From: Epiperipatus broadwayi
Taxonomy: Eukaryota > Onychophora > Udeonychophora > Euonychophora > Peripatidae
Assembly (NCBI GenBank): GCA_028023455.1
Contig: JAQFVV010012394.1
Coordinates: 29,829,510-29,893,509, forward strand
Length of the DNA stretch: 64,000 bases
Direction of reading: 5' to 3'
Position numbers and translations under genes: made by a program. Below are positions 36,400 through 45,957 of the stretch, in pieces (position 1 is the first letter of the stretch; the number at the start of each line of letters is the position of its first letter). The notes below the pieces were generated by a model. The model was not told the DNA's origin, ran no database searches, and was given only the letters and a program-made list of their open reading frames with translations.

Positions 36400-36880
36400 T
36401 TCACTAATAATATGACTGATAAAATTGATTTTAGTAGTCATCATATGGCTGTTATTTAAATTAATCCTTACCTGTTTTTTCTTACACACCTCCAGCAATC
36501 ACTCTACATGTCCGAAATATCCTTCTATGCTCTCTGAGGTCACAAAAACATTGTGCACACACATTGCAACAATTTTTTTACATGTTCTGACAACACCTAA
36601 TCCAAACATTGGATAAGTGTTGCCCCACTATTTTTAGCCTGAAAGAAATTCTACTAAAATTATATTCATGTCCATTATATCTAAATGCAGTATATTTCTG
36701 ATCCTTCAGATGAAGCTTAATCTGCCAATAACTAGCAGATAAATCGAATGTTGAAAATACTTTCTTATTTTTATACTTGGTTAGCAATTCATTCATAGAT
36801 GGTGGGGTAATATTAGTGTCTGGGATCATTATTTTATTCAACTGTCCTTCATCCAAACATAACGAAATCAATCCATCCAA
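36400..36880 (-). pseudogene. Reverse transcriptase of gypsy-type element, catalytic Asp pair lost
   Basis: LNKIMIPDTNITPPSMNELL and FSTFDLSASYWQIKLHLKD (motif A Asp kept) identify a gypsy RT. Further on, the frame CVHNVFVTSESIEGYFGHVE stands where the family has Y-x-DD-x-x-x-x-S; the Asp pair is now His-Asn. The segment also has a frameshift after FRISFRL-type sequence. Clearly inactive. Confidence 0.75.
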
Positions 36881-37097
36881 ATTGATCTATCATTCGTTTT
36901 TACTGTTACAATGGAGTTATTGAATAGTGACAAGCATTTAGATTTGACTCCTCACTTTAGCATTTGGTATTTCTATTTGTCTACCTCTCATCTATATTGA
37001 TAAGGTATAGGATATACATGAGCCTGATATGGCCGATCCTCCATGAGCCTTATCCTGTGTTCTTACCCTTGTATCACACCAGGAATCTCTGAGAACA

Positions 37098-37217
37098 CCA
37101 TCTTTGTATTTATTTATGAATTTTCTCAGCGTATACCTTTGGTTATTATTTATAAAGCCATCTTCGTATTTATTTATGAATTTTCTCAGCCTATACCTTT
37201 GGTTATTATTTATAAAT
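37098..37217. repeat. 60-bp tandem duplication inside gypsy-type element
   Basis: CCATCTTTGTATTTATTTAT at 37,098 recurs at 37,158 as CCATCTTCGTATTTATTTAT and the following 40 bp are also repeated nearly exactly. It lies between protease and RT and adds to the frame damage. Confidence 0.8.
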
Positions 37218-37330
37218 CCAGATTAGTTGACTATTTTTCCTTTTTTCTATTTCTATTGCTGTGCTTTGATTTTACATTTCTTTATTATCATTTCCCCTTT
37301 GATTATTTGTGAATGGAATTAGGGTGTCAT

Positions 37331-37672
37331 TTATTTTACCAGACTTTGTTCACAATCAACCACACAGCCTGCTTTATGCATGAAGTCCGAGCCTAATATA
37401 ACCTCATGAATAAGTCCCTCCAGGATTTCTAACACATGTTCGTATTTCAACACTGCTATGTGTAATTTTATCCACACCTGCCTCAATGCCAGCTTTACCC
37501 TTCTTCCATTAGCCATCATGACATAAACTGATTTCAATGGTAATGTTTTGATTTCTGGATCAACAAAATTTATCTTATCAAACATTTCTTGTGACATTAC
37601 CGATGTCTGATTTCCCAAGTCAAATATTACATTAGTCACAATCTCACTTATTTTATACCTATCTTTGGACAT
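37331..37672 (-). pseudogene. Retropepsin domain of gypsy-type element
   Basis: About 113 codons: NVIFDLGNQTSVMS, where the family has D-T/S-G-A, so the Asp and Gly remain but the flap-side Thr/Ser and Ala are replaced. EVILGSDFMHKAGCVVD at the end matches the I-L-G-x-D-F signature of gypsy proteases. It would process the Gag-Pol polyprotein. The altered active site makes activity doubtful. Confidence 0.72.
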
Positions 37673-38154
37673 ATCTGATATGCCATTGTAGCATCCTATC
37701 TTCTCTATGACACACTAGATTCACTACTTACTTCCATGGCCATCCTGTTCTCCTATTTTCATTCTATTATCCAACATCATTGACCTCCACCATCTGTTCC
37801 AGTGTCTCCTTGCCTATCATCATATGTTCTTCCTCTCTAGGCAAACCACTCCTAGTTATTCACAGTATCTGTTCTTCTACTATGGATGTGCTGTGAAAGC
37901 TCTCATCTTAGCTACTTGTCTATTAAGAAATATACTAAATGGTTCCCCAGGTTGCCATTTAGTCTGTGCTACCTGCAGCTTAACCCTTTTCTGGGTCTTT
38001 TCTGTCCAATAATTTGTCAACATCAAAAGTTTATATTTTTTGAATATTGTCAGTTTTATTCATAATGAATCCACCAGAGCTGATTTTCTCCTTGTATGTG
38101 ACTGTGAGCTCTAGCAATTCTTGTTTCTTCACTTATCTTATTCACCATTTAATA

Positions 38155-39000
38155 TCATTCTAGTTTATCCAAATGCTCATTATGATTTTCCCCTGTGTGG
38201 CCAAAGAAAATATGAATTTTCAAAAATTGGTTAATGGTGGCAATGTTGTTGCTCATATTATTATTATTTTCATTACTTTCATGTACACATTCACTTGTGT
38301 TTATCTGCTGTTTATTGTTAGAATTTTTGGCCATCTCTATCACTTTTTATAGCTTATTCTCTCTTTCACTTACTTTTGAATCTATTTTCTCTATTGCTAC
38401 TGCTAATTGATTTACATCCAGTCATAGATTTTCTATAACTTTTTTGTTCGTCCAGTTGTATATTTTTTATAACCTTTTCATTTTCATTCTTTATCACCTC
38501 AATTTTTTCACCTTGCTCTAATTTAAATTCTCTACTTCATAGCACCTTGTTTCTAGTCTATTTTCTACATTGGCTACCATTTTATTTACTTCCATTCTAA
38601 CTTCCTGTGCTACATTATCCCACTTTCTCATAATTCCTTTCTCAAATTTCTCAAGTATCTCAGCCTGGCTATCCAACATTTCATTAGTGATCACCATTAG
38701 ACATAAGGTTTAAAATTATCATTTAATTACTCAATTTTCTGATTGAAGCTAGTTAGTTGTTCATGTAACTCTTCCACCATTTTCTTATTTGATTCCTCAC
38801 ATTACTTTTCTCTTTCTTTTAATTCTTTCACAAATTGTTGCTGATTTTTCAATATTTTCTTCAGGATACCACTGCTTTCTTCACTACCTTCCTCTTTGTG
38901 TCATATTCATCTCCCTTTCATTACAAAAATTTTTGACTTGTTCAGCTTGTTTTTCACTACTAATCCTTTTTTCTTAATCACTTTGGGCATCCATATTTGT
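38155..39000 (-). pseudogene. gag-like coiled-coil remnant of gypsy-type element
   Basis: Frames with many stops are rich in Glu, Lys and Gln with helical periodicity (EKRISSEKQAEQV, EELHEQLTSFNQKIE, VAIEKIDSKVSERENKL). Position upstream of the protease suggests gag. No zinc knuckle or capsid homology can be recognised. Confidence 0.4.
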
Positions 39001-39430
39001 CTTTGCTCTCATGTGCATTAAATTTATTTTATAAAACAAATATTCTCATGTAACTTATTCATTATGACTGTTTGACTAATATTATCCTAAATTTATAACA
39101 ATACCTTATTTCTTTTAGTTTATAATTCTTGTATTCAGTATGTTTGCTCATCTGCCCCATCTCACCTCACTAAAAATCACTTGACTGTGCCTGCCTTAAA
39201 TATCCTCACAAATTTAAAAGTCAATATTTTTTGTACTACAGCCTAGTTCACAAAAATCATACACTGTCTCTTTTCATCTTTCAGTAAAATTTTGTTGTTC
39301 CTTACTTTCTTCTCTCATCAAACTACTTTTTTTTAAATTTATATACAAATCTATTTTAACTGTGCTGCATACTCATATTCAATTGGGTTATTACCTTAAA
39401 TGTGATATCCTGGACTGGCCACCAATTTAT

Positions 39431-41008
39431 AACAGTTTACATTATATTTAATTTCCAATTTCTACTGTTACATCAAGCAAGAAGCAAATACAAATCTAAT
39501 TAACTTTTAAGTTTATAATCCTGGCCAAACACATTATTCCAAGATTATATTTCCTGGTCAGATGCCCCATGGCTGCTGGACAAAAGTATTCAGAAGGAAT
39601 GCTTTATTAGGCATCCAGTGCTTGAAATATTTATAATATGTTTAAGATATTATCATGGTACAAAAGAATATACGAGTACATAGACTCCTGCCTCCTTCTT
39701 TATTTATTCCACTTTGTCTTCTCTTTAAAAAAAATATTTATTTTATTTATTTGTCTCTTATTTTGTTTATGTCAAAGTTAACCATTTAAGTTTTATTGAC
39801 CTAGATTTAATTTGCTACTGTTATTTGTTCACTTGGTGAAAAAAGAATTAAGCAAGACTACTATTTTTTAACAGTAATAATGTTTAATTAAAAGAAAAAA
39901 AATATCAAGTTAAATGGCATAATGAATTCAAATATCTAAAATAACAAACAAATCTATAAACATTAAAATAATATAATTATATTGCATAATAGCTAATTAG
40001 CAAAAGTCCTGTGTAAAGTAATTGTTACTTTATCTAACAAAAATAACTTCTCTTGTAATAGTTCTTCCTTATCCTTGTCTTTTTAAATATTGCACAGTTT
40101 TAAACTAGTCTATTTCTTTTTTGATATGAAATAAATCAATACATGCATATTTGATAGAAAAATGTTTACTTAGATTATTAGACATCCAGAACTTTATAGA
40201 CTGTCATATGTGAAGCACCCACCTCTTTTGCAGAGATGGTTGATTCTTCACTTGATGCTCTGGCTGACTGAGTTATTCTTGGAGTGGTCCATTGCAGTGG
40301 GTTTAGTCTTCATGCTGGCATTATGTCAGCCAAATTTTTTCATTCCTTCAGGCATAGCATGGTTAATAACAGCTATCTATTTTACCAGGCAAGCCAGGTG
40401 AAGTTCTTCCATGAGTGAGTGAGAATTCGGATGAGCATAGACCAAGAAAATGCCCACTTAGGGTCACTAGCCATGCATATTAACAGACATAAGCCTGCTG
40501 ATATTGCTCAGAATTGCTCACCTCACAATTTAGTTCTTTAGACAAATCTGTTAACAGAAATATCCAAATATGAACTGATTAATAATCTCAATATGCCTTA
40601 TTTATATATTTTCCAGCTATTGTTTACTGGAATGCCACTAATTAAAAAATATATTCTTTCACACATTTTTTTTCTTAAACAGATCTATTATGAAAAATTT
40701 TGTACAAGTTTTACATTTAATAAATTTTACATTTAAACTTACTTTTTTTACAATGTTTTTAATATCATAATTTCTAATACCTTTTTATTTGCCTATATGC
40801 TTCTAATAACTTGTATTATCTTTTTTTTCAAACAAGTGATATTGAGGAGCATTTTGTTATACACCCCATTTACCTTCTCTTTTTTCCCTTTCAAACTTTG
40901 CTCATTATTACCTTACTTTTATATTTTTTCTTTTTTAAAAAATAAAAGTCTTTACAACCTTTTGACTAATTTTCAACTAATTATTAACCCTTTCATGAGT
41001 TACATATT
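39431..41008. other. Spacer before LTR element
   Basis: AT-rich, with no intact gene. It may include the 5' LTR of the gypsy-type element, but no paired copy was found. A small transposase-like remnant lies at 40,186-40,420. Confidence 0.5.
40186..40420 (-). pseudogene. Possible helix-turn-helix transposase remnant
   Basis: On the minus strand one frame reads SAKEVGASHMTVYKVLD after a Ser/Glu-rich stretch. The pattern A-K-E-V/L-x-x-S-x-x-T-V-x-x-x-L is that of a DNA-binding helix-turn-helix in mariner/Tc1-type and related transposases. Stops lie on both sides within 60 codons. It is short, so the family cannot be fixed and chance is possible. Confidence 0.3.
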
Positions 41009-41527
41009 GTAACCGGACCCGCATACAACCCTTTTATCACATCAGTTGTAACAATTTTCTGATGAGCATGCTGTAGGAAGGAACTATCAATTGACATTCC
41101 TAATGCAGATGTTAATGCCTCCTACAACAATATTTCCTGCTCATCAGAGGATGTAGTACCATAGAGACTGTGAACATCTAAACATTTATATGTTTGGTTT
41201 TCCAAACAGCGCCATTAGAGTTCCGTCTTACTACAACCTGACTGGCCTGGGTCTAGTTATGTCAGACGTAGCTCAGGAATGCATGAGATTCTCATGAACC
41301 AGTGCTATAATTGGTGAGTGATGTGATAAAACAAACAAAACTGAACAACTGGATAACCAATTTAATTTTTAGTAACAAAAAAAATTTATTAAATAACAAT
41401 TAATTTGCAATTTCTAATGAAATTCATTTCTATCCACATGATAACTCATTTTTATTTTACTTATAAAAGAGTTAGAAGCAGTTCCTTTTTTTTATCAATA
41501 GTTCATTTACAAATTCAATTATGAGAA

Positions 41528-42033
41528 AAAGCTTGGAAATAGTCAATTCAATAATAGTTCATTTTGAATCCATTTATTAGAAGAAGCTTGGAAACGTTCT
41601 AATTCAACAATAGTTCATTTTGAATTCATTTATGAGAAAAAGCTTGGAAATATTCTAATTCAACAATAATTCATTTTGAATCCATTTATGAGAAGAAGCT
41701 TGGAAATATTCTAATTCAACAATAATTCATTTTGAATCCATTTATGAGAAGAAGCTTGGAATTATTCTAATTTAACAATAATTCATTTTGAATCCATTTA
41801 TGAGAAGAAGCTTGGAAATATTCTAATTCAACAATAATTCATTTTGAATCCATTTATGAGAAGAAGCTTGGAAATATTCTAATTCAACAATAATTCATTT
41901 TGAATCCATTTATGAGAAGAAGCTTGGAAATATTCTAATTCAACAATAGTTCATTTTGAATTCATTTATGAGAAAAAGCTTGGAAATATTCCAATCCAAC
42001 AATAGTTTGTTTTTGTATTCCTTTATGAGAAGA
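41528..42033. repeat. 56-bp tandem array in LTR
   Basis: AAGCTTGG (or the variant AAGCCTGG) recurs at 41,528, 41,584, 41,640, 41,696, 41,752, 41,808, 41,864, 41,920, 41,976 and 42,032, an exact 56-bp period. Unit content: ATTCAACAATAATTCATTTT, GAATCCATTTATGAGAAG, AAGCTTGGAAATATTCTA. Confidence 0.93.
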
Positions 42034-42760
42034 AGCCTGGTAGCAGTTAAGCATTTATGATTTATATAACATTTTGTTATTTTATGAATTATTACCGATT
42101 GGTAAACATTTAAATTCAGCAATTCTTGGTTTGTGGAGTATTCATCATTTGGTAATTAAAGCATTTATAATTTAGTCAAATATAAAAGTATATTCTTATA
42201 CATAAACTCTGTTACATTATAAGTAGCTTAGAAGCAGTCAAGTATTTATGATTTATACAGCATTTCATCATTTTATTAATTATTACCAATTGGTAGACAT
42301 TTGAACTCAACAATTCTTGGTTTGTAGAGCATTTATCATTTGATAATTGAGGCATTTATAATTTAGCCAAATATAGAAGTATATTGTTACACATAAACTC
42401 TGTTACATTATAAGAAGCTTAGAAGCAGTCAAGTATTTATGATTTATACAGCATTTCATCATTTTATTAATTATTACCGATTGGTAGACATTTGAACTCA
42501 GCAATTCTTGGTTTGTAGAGCATTTATCATTTGATAATTGAGGCATTTATAATTTAGCCAAATATAGAAGTATATTCTTACACATAAACTCTGTTACATT
42601 ATAAGAAGCTTAGAAGCAGTCAAGTATTTATGATTTATACAGCATTTCATCATTTTATTAATTATTACCGATTGGTAGACATTTGAACTCAGCAATTCTT
42701 GGTTTGTAGAGCATTTATCATTTAGTAACTGAAGCATTTCTAATTTATATAGTAAATACG
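42034..42760. repeat. 191-bp tandem array in LTR (four units)
   Basis: Units start at 42,034 (diverged), 42,225, 42,416 and 42,607 (partial), each with GAAGCAGTCAAGTATTTATG, ATTACCGATTGGTAGACATT and TTCTTGGTTTGTAGAGCATT. The other LTR has three units, starting at 46,974, 47,165 and 47,356. Confidence 0.92.
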
Positions 42761-42800
42761 TCCAAATATTTTTATAAATAAATTTGCATGTAGCTATTTC

Positions 42801-43070
42801 ATAACTTCACTTTATGACATATGATAAAGATGTTTTAATATTTTATAAAACAAATTCTATGTAATTATTTCATAACTTCACTTTACAACATATGATAAAG
42901 ATGTTTTAATATTTTATAAAACAAATTCTATGTAATTATTTCATAACTTCACTTTATAACGTATGATAAACATGTTTTAATATTTTATAAAAACAAATTC
43001 TATGTAATTATTTCATAACTTCACTTTATAACATATGATAAAGATGTTTTAATATTTTATAACATAATTA
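42801..43070. repeat. 71-bp tandem array in LTR (four units)
   Basis: ATAACTTCACTTTA begins units at 42,801, 42,872, 42,943 and 43,015; each contains CATATGATAAAGATGTTTTA or a close variant. The partner LTR has three units, at 47,550, 47,621 and 47,693. Confidence 0.92.
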
Positions 43071-43630
43071 CCTTCCAGTTTTGCAGTCTAGTTTATTCAA
43101 AAGAAGGCGGGTTATTTCATCGATGGAAAGTCATGGCACAGCGTGGAGAGAATGAAGCCGCTAAATTACCCCATTGACATTATAATTCCTCTAGCAAAGT
43201 TTTCTTTTTCCATTTTCACGTTTAGTTAAAGCTATATTTTAATTTGTCAAAAGAATTAAGTAATACACTTTCTTTTTTTTTTAAAAAAAATTCAATATGT
43301 TCTGCTTCTCTGTGTAAGACGAAAGTTCTTTTTTTCTCACAACGTGCCTAATTTGAATACTGCCTCAGTTTAACTCAAGTATCTTTTTTCTTTCTTTTTA
43401 ATGATTGGATAATTAATTTCTTTTTTTTTTATTGAGACAGATTAAAAAAAAAAGTAAAATAAGACGATATAACATTTTATTCAAATTCATCAATCTCAAA
43501 ATTAAAAATATGATTTTTTTTTAAACAAATCAAAATTTATTGCGTTCCCAATTAGACTGAATCATGCTAGACGTTTTTAAATGGGGGGGGTCTTTTGAAT
43601 ATTTATATGAAAAACAGAATATTTGTTTCA

Positions 43631-43642
43631 TTACCCCTCACC
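43631..43642 (-). promoter_or_regulatory. Polypurine tract next to 3' LTR
   Basis: The minus strand reads GGTGAGGGGTAA directly before the LTR start TGAAACA. This is the expected place and composition for the primer of plus-strand DNA synthesis. Confidence 0.65.
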
Positions 43643-44316
43643 AAATTTTGGGATGAAATCGCCTGGAAATACGATTTCATTCCACATACTATACACATTA
43701 TTTCTCAGTACTGCCTGGTTTTAGATATGCTGATGAATGAGTAAGATGAGCTGGAAAAGTGAATACATGAACCATAGCCTCCAATGCCGGGATAAGTAGA
43801 TGGCCAAGCACAAACTACCAGTACACACCGCCTCATGATGTCATGAGAAAATATCTCATTTTTAAGCACTACCTCTCTTGTACCTAGAAGTATCATCCAA
43901 TCAATAATAGAAGCCAGAGGAAAAAAAAACAATTTGGCACTCAGCCAACCCTGCTCAGCTTCGGTGAGTCTTAGAGGCTATCATTTGGCCTATCCATGAG
44001 ACCACGGCCTATACATGAGACCTATATATACACACTGCTGGACTACTCTTGGAGGACAACATCCAGGTCGGGATAGTGCCGAGCATATACTTTGGAGCAT
44101 CATAACACAATGCATCCAAGCAGCTCCACTCAATCATCCACCATCTCAACATGAAAAACACAAGTTCATGCATCACTACACCACATTTACAAACTTTTTC
44201 CATCAGCTATCTCTATTTTATTCTGAATCATAACTGCAACCTGTTTTGGGAGACTGAGGATCATGATCAGTTCTCCTATAGTCCTCTTTTGTATTATGAG
44301 GTGACATACTTCTGGA

Positions 44317-44535
44317 TCATCTCTTTGTTGAAAATTTATCATGTTTAACATTACTGTGATGTCTTGCTTCTTCACTTCTGTATTTTCTTTGGAGATCATT
44401 GTTACTGTTTGATCTTCTAATTATACGCATTCGATAAGGACCATGAACACCATCTGTGAATTTTCTCCTGTTCCTCTTCCATGGTGGTACTTCATTTTTA
44501 TAGAAAAGTTTCTTTTTAAATGGTTCTTCTGCCAT
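44317..44535 (-). CDS. Small basic ORF downstream of gag-like gene
   Basis: 72 codons from ATG 44,535: MAEEPFKKKLFYKNEVPPWK then an Arg-rich stretch RNRRKFTDGVHGPYRMRIIRR and a KRYSEEARHH-like tail. It lies 130 bp after the gag-like stop, in a different frame. The basic composition suits nucleic-acid binding, as in a separated nucleocapsid, but no Cys/His motif is present. It may simply be chance coding. Confidence 0.35.
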   Translation of the reverse strand: MAEEPFKKKLFYKNEVPPWKRNRRKFTDGVHGPYRMRIIRRSNSNNDLQRKYRSEEARHHSNVKHDKFSTKR

Positions 44536-44665
44536 AGTAATTATTTTTTGGTATTTGTAAAGGTTTCTTGTTGCTTAATTTCTTTCACACTGATAAATCC
44601 CGAATTTTCAGATTCCTTTTTGGTGTCTTTTCCTGCATAAGCAACTATATTTTTAATAACTGTCT

Positions 44666-45604
44666 TTATATATTTTTTTCTATACTCAATTTTTGATTTG
44701 AGTTTATTAAGCTTTTGTTTATAATTTTTATATATGGCTGAGGACTAACACACTTTTCTTTCCATTTTATGATTCCTTTCTCTTTCTTTGTTACTATTTC
44801 ATAGCATATATCAGACAATTTTTCTGAAACATTTTCTTCTATATTGGATAGTCCCTTTGTTATATTTTGATTATGTTCATTTTCACGTTTTTCATCTTCT
44901 TGAAGATTAGAAGATTTTAATTTTGCTTTATTAGATTCATTTTCATCCGTTTGAAACTCTTTTGCTGTGTTCGATACTATTTCATTTTCAGCTTCTGCAT
45001 ATACTTCTTTCTTTTCAATTTTAAAGGCATATTCCACAATCAGACTTTTTTCTGAAGGTAGACCAACAATTTCAAGATCACTCTTTGTAATTTCAATTTC
45101 TTCCTTTTTAACAATCTCAAATCTTGCTTCATCAGTAATAGGGTATTCAATTTGTGATTCCTTTAAAATGTCTTTGGTTGGAAATTTCAAAGTCTCTTCC
45201 TCATCCAATTTTTTAGACTGAGTTATTTTTTTCATTAACTGGTTGAACTTTTCATTCTGTTTTTCCACTGCTTCTTTAATTCGTTTTTCTATTCTTTGGT
45301 TTGCTTCTATTGCTTGCTTGTTATATTCTTCTCTTTGTTCATCCCATTTTTGGTTATATTCTTCTCTTTGTTTGATATCTTCTTCTCTTTGTTTATCCCA
45401 TTTTCGGTTATCTTCTTCTCTTTGTTTATCCCATTTTTGGTTATATTGTTCTCTTTGTTTATCCCATTTTTGGTTATATTCTTCTCTTTGTTTGATATCT
45501 TCTTCTCTTTGTTTGTCTCTTTTCTTTTGGTCTGCTTTTATAATTTCTATTATCTGAGCTATCGTAACTATTTTTTCTGTTTTTTGAGCCTCCATGTTTA
45601 CCAT
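44666..45604 (-). CDS. Gag-like coiled-coil protein (312 aa)
   Basis: It starts at ATG 45,604, 353 bp inside the primer site, and is open for 312 codons. Residues about 25-110 form a very charged tandem coiled coil with repeats of the type KQREEYNQKWD (seven or so units of 10-15 residues). The C-terminal two thirds are Glu/Lys-rich (KKEEIEITKSDLEIVGLP, EKLSDICYEIVTKKEKG). There is no zinc knuckle, protease or recognisable capsid. Position after the primer site argues for a Gag role, perhaps RNA packaging in particles supplied by another element. A structural protein unrelated to Gag cannot be excluded. Intact frame, unlike every other element gene nearby. Confidence 0.7.
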   Translation of the reverse strand: MVNMEAQKTEKIVTIAQIIEIIKADQKKRDKQREEDIKQREEYNQKWDKQREQYNQKWDKQREEDNRKWDKQREEDIKQREEYNQKWDEQREEYNKQAIEANQRIEKRIKEAVEKQNEKFNQLMKKITQSKKLDEEETLKFPTKDILKESQIEYPITDEARFEIVKKEEIEITKSDLEIVGLPSEKSLIVEYAFKIEKKEVYAEAENEIVSNTAKEFQTDENESNKAKLKSSNLQEDEKRENEHNQNITKGLSNIEENVSEKLSDICYEIVTKKEKGIIKWKEKCVSPQPYIKIINKSLINSNQKLSIEKNI

Positions 45605-45812
45605 TTCTCCTTTGTTTTCTGAATCAGTAAGCTTCTCTCTCCATCTACACCATGACCTTACTCCATCTTCTTTGAAATGCCTGTTTCATTCTTTATGCCA
45701 TTCATTTTTGTTTAGTTTTTCTTTTAAACTTTTATTTTTTTAACCTTCCTGAACAAATTACATCACTACATCATATGCACTGTTCATATCACAGAATCGT
45801 GATCTGCTTATA

Positions 45813-45955
45813 CCTATGAGTAGGCTAACTAGATCGGACCTCACAATAGTGTGGCAAATTAACCGGCCTATGCCAGATAAGGTCTCACAGTAAGGTGACA
45901 ATATAATAGGTGCCTATGGTTAGGCTAGCTGGATCGAGCCCCACGTTGGGCGCCA
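45813..45955 (-). repeat. Three tandem PBS-like units
   Basis: Starting at 45,813, 45,866 and 45,912, three units of about 50 bp each begin CCTATG and carry a CTCAC/CCCAC...GG-G-CAAAT core. The last holds the real primer site. The first even resembles the primer-site/LTR joint, ending GTGGCAAATTAACCGG where the true joint reads GCGCCAAATGTAACTGG (LTR start TGTAACCGG in the other LTR). Confidence 0.5.
45934..45955 (-). promoter_or_regulatory. Primer binding site, tRNA-Lys type
   Basis: On the plus strand the bases read as the 3' end of a tRNA, including CCCCACGTTGGGCGCCA. From memory this equals the T-arm and acceptor end of animal tRNA-Lys with a CUU anticodon over 22 nt, including the CCA. 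It is two bases from the 5' LTR, as expected for minus-strand DNA priming. It fixes the element's orientation. Confidence 0.85.
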
Positions 45956-45957
45956 AA

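Larger units (their letters stand above)
34800..39430 (-). mobile_element. Ty3/gypsy-type LTR element, degenerate
   Basis: On the minus strand the order is a coiled-coil gag-like remnant (39,000-38,155), retropepsin (37,672-37,331), RT (about 36,880-36,400), RNase H (36,184-35,951) and integrase (35,734-35,220). PR-RT-RNaseH-IN order is that of Ty3/gypsy. All domains are broken. On the minus strand the bases at 39,426-39,407 read TTGGTGGCCAGTCCAGGAT, which could be a primer site next to the 5' LTR, but I cannot match it to a tRNA from memory and I found no paired LTRs. Confidence 0.72.
41009..43630 (-). repeat. 3' LTR (left copy), 2,622 bp
   Basis: Starts TGTAACCGGACCCGC and ends ATTTGTTTCA on the plus strand. 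It contains a stem-loop at 41,059-41,147, a 56-bp array (41,528-42,033), a 191-bp array (42,034-42,760), a 71-bp array (42,801-43,070), then about 550 bp of unique sequence with a G8 run at 43,583. It is 269 bp longer than its partner, almost entirely through one extra 191-bp and one extra 71-bp unit. Confidence 0.9.

Noticed and set aside
39407-39426. Primer site of the gypsy-type element
   Set aside because: Position is right, but I could not match it to a tRNA or find paired LTRs, so it is mentioned only inside the element entry.
41120-41150. CTGATGA followed by GCAG and GAAA on the minus strand of the LTR, resembling a hammerhead
   Set aside because: There is no room for stem II between the two boxes, and the bases are better explained by the long CTGATGAGCA/TGCTCATCAG stem.
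45243-45622. Plus-strand Phe/Ser/Leu-rich frames resembling membrane proteins
   Set aside because: They are the antisense shadow of the coiled-coil repeats of the gag-like gene.
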